A DNA stretch of 64,000 bases from Paramarasmius palmivorus (lineage: Eukaryota; Basidiomycota; Agaricomycetes; Agaricales; Marasmiaceae): assembly GCA_037176845.1 (NCBI GenBank), contig JAYKXP010000012.1, positions 372,001 to 436,000 of the forward strand, read 5' to 3'. A model generated the notes under the pieces. The model was not told where the DNA came from. It did no database searches and saw only the letters and a list, made by a program, of their open reading frames with translations. Of the stretch, positions 58,234 to 64,000 are shown one piece after another. A program made the position numbers and the translations under genes. Each line of letters starts with the position of its first letter. The stretch's first letter is position 1.

Positions 58234-59416
58234 TCAACGTGAGTTTGGGGAGTGAGGAGTCCCATTGCACAGACATGTCCGTATCTGTTTGCGGTGCATC
58301 TCCACCATGTCCTCAAAAGCATCTTTGGCACGTTGCTTTCCAATAACCCATGTAGTACGTCCATGGAGCTGGTGAGCCGACGTGGGTAACTCGAATTTCG
58401 GGTATGTTACAGCGACAGTGAGCAAAACATCCAGTCTGGGTATCGTCGAGACGAGATTGACGATTTTTTCGGGTTGGTCAAGGAAACGCCGATCTGACTT
58501 TGTATTGTTGTCGAAAGTGATTGAACGGAGTGAGGTGAATAGACCGAGATCGAGGGCTGGAATGGAATTAGTGGTTGATAACTGCACAATATGAACATGA
58601 ACATGAACATGAACACGAACCTGGAAGAATGGCACGATAGCTGAAACAGGAACGAAAAACCAGCTCCTCGACTGTCCTAGCGCACACTTGATCGAGAAAG
58701 TTTTGCAGAGAATCCCCGTACGCGCCTTCCGCCAACCATAGGCATAGGTATGTTAATCGAGGAACCTCAATAATCCCAGGTATAAGAAACCACGTCAACG
58801 TCAATCTCCACGGACAACTCAGCGTTAGGCACCGAAGCTTGGGCATACGGACTTTGCTTGGGTAGGGTGGTTGAGGGGTTTTCAGCCTTCGGGTAGGCAG
58901 ATGAGATTGCACCTCCATGCACACGTTGAGGGTATCTAGCCTTTCCCCAAGCACAGACAGAATCTCGATGAGTGAATCTGGATCGAGCCCGAAGAAAGTG
59001 ATCAATGAAAGCGAGGTAAGGGACTGTGAGAGGTGCTGTAGAAGGTTTGGCCTGCAAACGAATTCCTTGGGGTAAACGTTCACCGTCGCCAGTTCCTTCA
59101 AATTTCCGCCTGATGACTGAATATGAACTATAGCTCGTTCAAAAGCGCTGAGGACCTCGTTACGGTCTGGTACCCACTGGGGGATGAAAGATATTCTTTG
59201 GACTGAGGGAATGATGGTGCAATGAGGCGATTGGATCACCAAGATGAACGGAACGACTGTAGTACTGCAAAGCTTCTGTGGCGATGAAAAGAGGATCGAA
59301 CGACTCCTCGTGAGCCATGCTTTGCAAACCAGCGAACATGCGAGAAGCGCAGGATTGTCATCCTGGCAATGGTCAATAACCAGGTCCCAAATCTCTGGTG
59401 GTAGTGTTGAATACAT
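58234..59416 (-). CDS. F-box protein, variable agaricomycete family (copy 7)
   Basis: Two exons (58621-59416 and 58234-58556) give 372 residues, starting MYSTLPPEIWD; an in-frame ATG at 59455 is an alternative. The F-box is LPPEIWDLVIDHCQDD and CSLVCKAWLTRSR. Blocks: QSPHCTIIPSVQRISF, IQSSGGNLKELA, VRMPKLRCLTLSCPW, LTWFLIPGIIEVPRLTYLCLWL and ALDLGLFTSLRSITF after the conserved intron. That intron begins with a (GTTCAT)n microsatellite just inside the donor. It is the first gene of the four-copy tandem row (transcription runs toward lower coordinates). Predicted SCF substrate receptor. Confidence 0.87.
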
Positions 59417-59605
59417 TGTATCACTTGGTATATGACACTGTCGCCACTGCTGCATTCCTGAGCTTGAGAAAATGGATTGAAAAGAAGCTTACCTTCCTAA
59501 GATTTCAGGTGTAGAGCAGCTCGGAATGGTGGTCAAGAATCACAACGTCATTGGCAGTGTAATAGGTCAGCTGGTCCGAAATGGTGTTACATTAATACGT
59601 CACAA

Positions 59606-62227
59606 TCAGCTATCGTCTTGGGTCTGCTCCACAAAAGGTTTTGGTATCATCTGCACCATCAACGGCTGTCGTGGAGGCATGTCCTGCGCTTCATAGTAAT
59701 CCACACCAGCTTCGAAGTCCTTGTTGCTGGGGTGCCTGTAGAGCATGTTCAGTATTCGGGAAGGCTCGGGTAGAGTGCACCCACTTTTCGTCGAAATGCT
59801 GCCTCAGCCTTTCGAGAGACATACATCCCAGGTCTTGGGGCATATCTTTACATGCTCCGCATCGCCACGGACGCTGCTTGATCTTTTGAACCCCACGTCT
59901 GGTGTGTTCACCCTTCTCCAGCTCACGAGCACGAGCTGCTTCATCTTCAGGTAGAGCATGCCAGGCGACACCACCATCACCCCAATGTTTCTTCATGTTA
60001 TGCTGGACCTAGCAACAATCAGATTTTGTAGGAGCTGGTTGTCAACTACTCACTGCTCCTCGCCAGGTCAAGACAGGGAACCTTCTCTCCCCATCAGGTT
60101 TCGCCCCGAAACTACACTTCAAACAGATTATCCTCGGATCCGCTTGATCAACTTCTTCCACCGTCGCCATCCTATCCAAACTACATGCGTCCAAGATATT
60201 CCTCACCGTTTTCGCCGCCTTCTCATCATATGACAGCCACTTTGTCGACCACTGCCTCCTTCTCCACCATTGCCTGGGGAACTCTACTTCCACTCTCAAA
60301 CTTGCACCGGTTCGAACATCGCGGTCTATACGTGTAGCCTCGTCTTCTCCAGGTTTGGTTTTCAGGTAATCCGTGTCCGAGTCAGAAGATTGCCAGTCGA
60401 GTGCGTTACACGGGTGGTGCAGGAACTCTGGGAACCACATGCAGGGGTAGTGTCCCTCAGGCCAGAGCTTATCTGAAAAGCGATGGTGGAAATCCTCGTG
60501 CGAGCAGGTAACGACGCAAACGGCACGTTTTAGGTCGGCTGGTTGGGCGTACCAGAAGTCGCGGGAGAAGCGAAGCAGACGACATAGTTCGCTCATCTTT
60601 TCTTCTGTCCATTTGTTCACGAAACCCGAGATGGCGTACATATTAAGAGAGTCAAAACTGACTTCAACAGAGGAGGGGGATTCGATGAGTTGGCGGACTG
60701 GATCGAAGAACCAGAAGTCTATGGGGCTAGGAAGCAGCGACCCAGGTGGATGATACTCTGAACGATAGGACAACCAGGTTTCGGTGGCGAGATCCCTGCG
60801 TTTCCAGACGAGCTGACGGCGCTCATCACGGATACGGTCAGCTTTGACTAATTCCATGTAGCTGATCATCTCGCCCTTGATTTGGTCCCAATCTGCAGAT
60901 GCTCGTCAACAAAACATAAACTTGCTAGCTTTTGTACATACTTCGGTCTGTGAGTGGTCTGGTTTGTTTAACGAGAGGATGATTGTCCCAAAGTGGGAAG
61001 TTTTTAGACCATGAACTCTGGATGCCGTCTAGCCGCTTGAGCTCAGCATCATAGCCTTCCGCCCTTAGTTTCTTCTCTAGCCTGGAAGTTGCTTGTCAGA
61101 ACCAGCCTTCAGTCCTCAAAATGCCACTTACGCTTCACTTCGTTTCTCCCGAATATCATCCAATTCCTTTTGCCTCTCATTTTGGAGCGAGTCTGACCAT
61201 GCTTCCCACAAAGCTGCATTCTAAAGGAACGAAAGTCAGAACATGACGGAGCAAGGGAATCCATCGAGGGGTACCTTCGTTCTCTTCTCCAATGCCTCTT
61301 TCCTTTGCCGGATGTACGTGGCCTGAGCTTCTTTGTCAAGAGAATTCATTTGCTTTTGGAATTCATCTTTCATCGACGGAAGGCAGACTTCACCTGTTGA
61401 ATGTCTTAGGAGCTAATTGAATTCGATAGGATGTATCACGCACGGTAGGTACTTCCCCAGGTCGCAAAAGGAATACACTCCCGTGTGAGGTCTTTGACTG
61501 CCTTTGGTTCCTTCCATCCGTGCAAGTCGAAGAGGCTACAACGTGGGTTCAGAGTCGCAGTGAGGAGCGAGTACTATCACGCGAACGAACCTGTGCTTAG
61601 AACATCTTCTACACAGCCTAACGCGGAGGATAAAGTTCATCGTTCGACTATTGGGTGTTCCGCAGGCCTGGCAATGGTAGGCGTTAGTTTTGTAAAATCA
61701 CCAGTCAACAGTAGTGGCAAACTCACATGGCAATCCCTATCCCAGATCAAACTTGCCCATGCAGGGTATGTCACATCGTTGGGACACTCGATGTTTGTAA
61801 CGTTGGTGAAAACGCCTCTCCATGTTGATGTTGCAGATTTATGCAATACTGCAATTAATATCAGCCACTATGTCAAGTTTCCAACAGTTTTGAGGCTCAC
61901 AGAGCTTCCTTAAATCCTTGCTAGTCCGCGACAGATGTAAGAGGTCAAGAGGCGCAAGGTGACCGAAAATCTAGGTAGGCATGTCAGAGGAGGATGGAAA
62001 AGAGACAAAGCGAGCCTCACTTCGAGCAAAATGTCGAGAGGTAGGTCTGGCAGCTTTGATAGCCTGGCTGAGCGCTTTCCCAAAGCGATGACACGTCTTT
62101 TCTGTGAGGGTACCGGCGTAGACGTCGGCTCATGCTTTGGCGTAATTTTATTTCGCTTTTTCGGTGGCGGCGCGTCTTGTTGCCTTTTGTGGGCTTGAAT
62201 AAGAAGGTCCATGACAGTTCCGGCCAT
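59606..62227 (-). CDS. Large F-box protein with C-terminal Trp/Cys module
   Basis: A multi-exon gene starting MAGTVMDLLIQAHKRQQ. The first exon (62021-62227) is basic and Pro-rich and ends in LPDLPLDILLE; the next exon reads IFGHLAPLDLLHLSRTSKDL, completing a canonical F-box. Following exons encode LHKSATSTWRGVF, a CQACGT...CRRC pair of Cys motifs that may bind zinc, a long charged coiled-coil-like stretch (QRKEALEKRTKN, ERQKELDDIREKRSE), and a conserved body up to RWRCGACKD-type Cys motifs. The last intron has a GTGGGT donor; the final exon reads HPSNKDFEAGVDYYEAQD and ends QTQDDS. The architecture is common in agaricomycetes and unrelated to the clusters beyond the F-box. Likely an SCF adaptor. 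Confidence 0.85.
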
Positions 62228-62692
62228 GCTGGCAGAATGGAGACGAGTTGGTGGGAAGGGAAGAAAAAGCGCGCTCAGTCACAACCGTGACAGCTCGCGT
62301 AGATGTCACTCACGGAAACTGCCGCTGTGCCTAGGTCCACAGTCGGCGTCGAATGCACCTCATTGACCTCCATATTTGTTACATACAAAATCCATTCGCA
62401 CACGTAGTGAAGAATACAAAGTTGAACAGACCCTCGCTGCTCTCAAGAGAGACTTTTTTGCGGAAAAAATACCCTTGAAAAACTCTTTGCCTCGATTGAC
62501 TTGCTTCCAGTATATCCACACTGCAATATGATGTTTATATTCTGCCTTGTACAATACCCAATTCTTCTACCCTATAATTTAGCCTTGTTGCATGTTACAG
62601 CCCAAAATATCATGAAGTGAGATTCATGCACGCGAATCGAGTTGTGAGCCTCCTCAAGATTGGACCACTGATGCACTGGGGACTGCCACTGT
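62228..62692. other. Intergenic, nothing seen
   Basis: About 460 bp between the start of the large F-box gene and the 3' end of the peptide-precursor gene. No supported feature. Confidence 0.5.
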
Positions 62693-62967
62693 TCAGCAGG
62701 CAGGGCCCTTGCAGCATCGCTGTGGTTCCAAGGTTAGGATTATCGATAAAAGCAAGGCGAGGAGGCAAGTACACACCTTAAGAAGGCCAGTGGCCTCATC
62801 AAGCTCGAAACCTCTGTTGCATTTGATTTGAGGTTCAGGTGCGGGCTATAGAATCAATTTGTCAGTCTTGACGACAAATGGGCGAGAGTAAAGAGAATAC
62901 CCACTGCTGGGGCAGCAAAAGCAGCGGCAAAGAGGGCAACGAAGAAGACAACGAAGGAGGCTTTCAT
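62693..62967 (-). CDS. Tiny secreted cysteine-containing peptide precursor
   Basis: Three exons (62905-62967, 62777-62845, 62693-62719) with good splice sites encode 52 residues. The first 19-21 residues are a clear signal peptide (MKASFVVFFVALFAAAFA). Then a short Pro/Ala/Glu segment leads to IKCNRGFELDEATGLLKR and the end CCKGPAC. Four cysteines occur in the mature part. Lys-Arg directly before CCKGPAC is a possible Kex2-type processing site, which would release a seven-residue peptide; alternatively the whole 30-residue mature chain folds with two disulfides. The minus-strand TATA box TATAAAAGCC (63014-63023) is 47 bp upstream. I do not recognise a family. The gene is easily missed because no exon exceeds 70 nt. 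Confidence 0.72.
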
Positions 62968-63013
62968 CTTGAGAGTTCGAATCGTTTCTGAGGAGAGCAA
63001 GTCGAAAGCAACT

Positions 63014-63023
63014 GGCTTTTATA
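63014..63023 (-). promoter_or_regulatory. TATA box of the peptide-precursor gene
   Basis: TATAAAAGCC on the minus strand, 47 bp upstream of the start codon; it supports the small gene as a real transcription unit. Confidence 0.55.
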
Positions 63024-64000
63024 GGTCTTTGGTATCTATTGAACGTCGACCCAGATTAGTCCCGAGCCGACTAGGGAGCGAACGATGGGATCAAAAGGTA
63101 CATACCTCACATGGCCCACAGCACGGCGGTGGCCATACCCTAGCCATATCATTTTGATTATGATGATTACCACTATGCGCCATGCGGGCCAAAATCTATC
63201 GTGGTCGTGAGCGGCGGGTATCCTTGACCGGGTCCTAATAGAAGTCTTCGCGACTGCGGACAGAGAGGTAGAATGGCGGTGAACGTTTCGACAAAAATCA
63301 ACGGGATAATGGATTCCAACCATACGAGTTCTGTGTATAAGGTCGGTATAGCGTAAACATTTCTCTTCCCCGATAGTAACAACGGGAAGTTGAAGTATGT
63401 GCTGTTGCGGAATCAAGCCGATCTACGTTGTAACTTGCGACCCTCCCAGTTGATAAGAACGAAGACTGCGGTAGTTATCGGGACTAAGATTTGATTCTCC
63501 AATGCGGCGACCCTCGTTGCTACATCAGGCCTAGGTCGAACAGGTCAATATCATAGGCACAACACACAAGTGGTATGCTTACAGCAATAGGGGCGCTTGC
63601 CAAGGCCGACTGTCCTTGGTGTATGCCCAAATCCCGACGACAGATGCATACCATGATGCACGCTGGAGTACACGCGTGGTGATACTTTAGCAGTGACCCT
63701 GAAGTTCGTTCCGGATCATGACCTGAAGGCACACTCAATCCAGCTCGTCGTTTCATCCCGATGCCTGAGGTAGAGGTAGAGCGCAGGTTGCCTGGTGCGA
63801 CTTATCAGAGTTTTATTATACGGAACAAGAGTCGACCCACAGCTTTTCGCACAACGACAAAGGAACCTGACGTAGAGAAGCTATCCAGTATACTCTGAAG
63901 GGTTAACATGGAAGTAGACTCTAACCCCGTGAGAAAGTGATCCGGCACATTCCGAGCAACTGCACAGTTTTACTCATGTGACCTCAAGCCACAGCCTGGC
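63024..64000. other. End of window, no convincing gene
   Basis: A minus-strand stretch starting MKRRAGLSVPSGHD at 63756 stays open to 63520 but shows no domain and no partner exon. Nothing else was seen. Confidence 0.35.

Noticed and set aside
62693..62719. Reading CCKGPAC as an animal-venom-like peptide
   Set aside because: The resemblance is limited to a few residues with two adjacent cysteines; no evidence of activity or homology.
1..64000. CRISPR arrays, operons or ribosome-binding sites
   Set aside because: The sequence is eukaryotic; no regular repeat-spacer array was seen, and genes carry spliceosomal introns.

Overview
The window looks like nuclear DNA of a filamentous basidiomycete, most likely an agaricomycete (mushroom-forming fungus). 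The reasons are genes cut by many 45-65 nt GT-AG introns, very short exons (6, 8 and 14 nt), intron-containing tRNA genes, a large family of F-box proteins, a heme-thiolate peroxygenase, and a seven-helix membrane protein of a type I know from agaricomycetes. The genus is not determined. All multi-exon models were spliced by hand with canonical sites and checked for reading frame; none was checked against a database.

Layout. 0-2 kb: unexplained open segments. 2.2-3.6 kb: membrane protein (-). 3.6-6.2 kb: nothing convincing. 6.2-11.4 kb: F-box cluster 1 (one relic, one + gene, two - genes) with an intron-bearing tRNA-Thr. 12.6-14.3 kb: secreted chitin deacetylase (-). 15.8-17.7 kb: conserved membrane-anchored protein of unknown function (-). 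19.3-20.5 kb: homeobox transcription factor (-), with an 11-unit array of exact 10-bp period upstream. 22.1-23.2 kb: secreted peroxygenase (+). 23.7-26.0 kb: sugar transporter (-). 27.1 kb: tRNA-Ala with intron. 28.2-37.0 kb: three tandem FAD monooxygenase copies (-), the third broken, with an unrelated + strand F-box gene between the first and second. 37.8-38.5 kb: small secreted protein (-). 40.0-41.6 kb: secreted GH18 chitinase (+). 41.7-50.4 kb: an alpha/beta hydrolase, a P450, a second sugar transporter and an SDR, all (-). 50.4-52.8 kb: AT-rich repeat region with a tRNA-like element. 52.8-59.4 kb: F-box cluster 2, four tandem (-) copies, one a pseudogene. 59.6-62.2 kb: a large, different F-box protein (-). 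62.7-63.0 kb: a 52-residue secreted Cys-containing peptide precursor (-).

How the genes may work together. The F-box proteins are probably variable substrate receptors for SCF ubiquitin ligases. The block from 22 to 50 kb is rich in oxidative enzymes (peroxygenase, flavin monooxygenases, P450, SDR), two transporters and a hydrolase, which would suit uptake and oxidation of small organic compounds. The deacetylase and chitinase act on chitin or cell wall. Co-regulation is inference only, although the peroxygenase and chitinase genes share an identical 15-bp TATA region. Repeated duplication and decay is the main theme: five broken or relic copies can be read directly.
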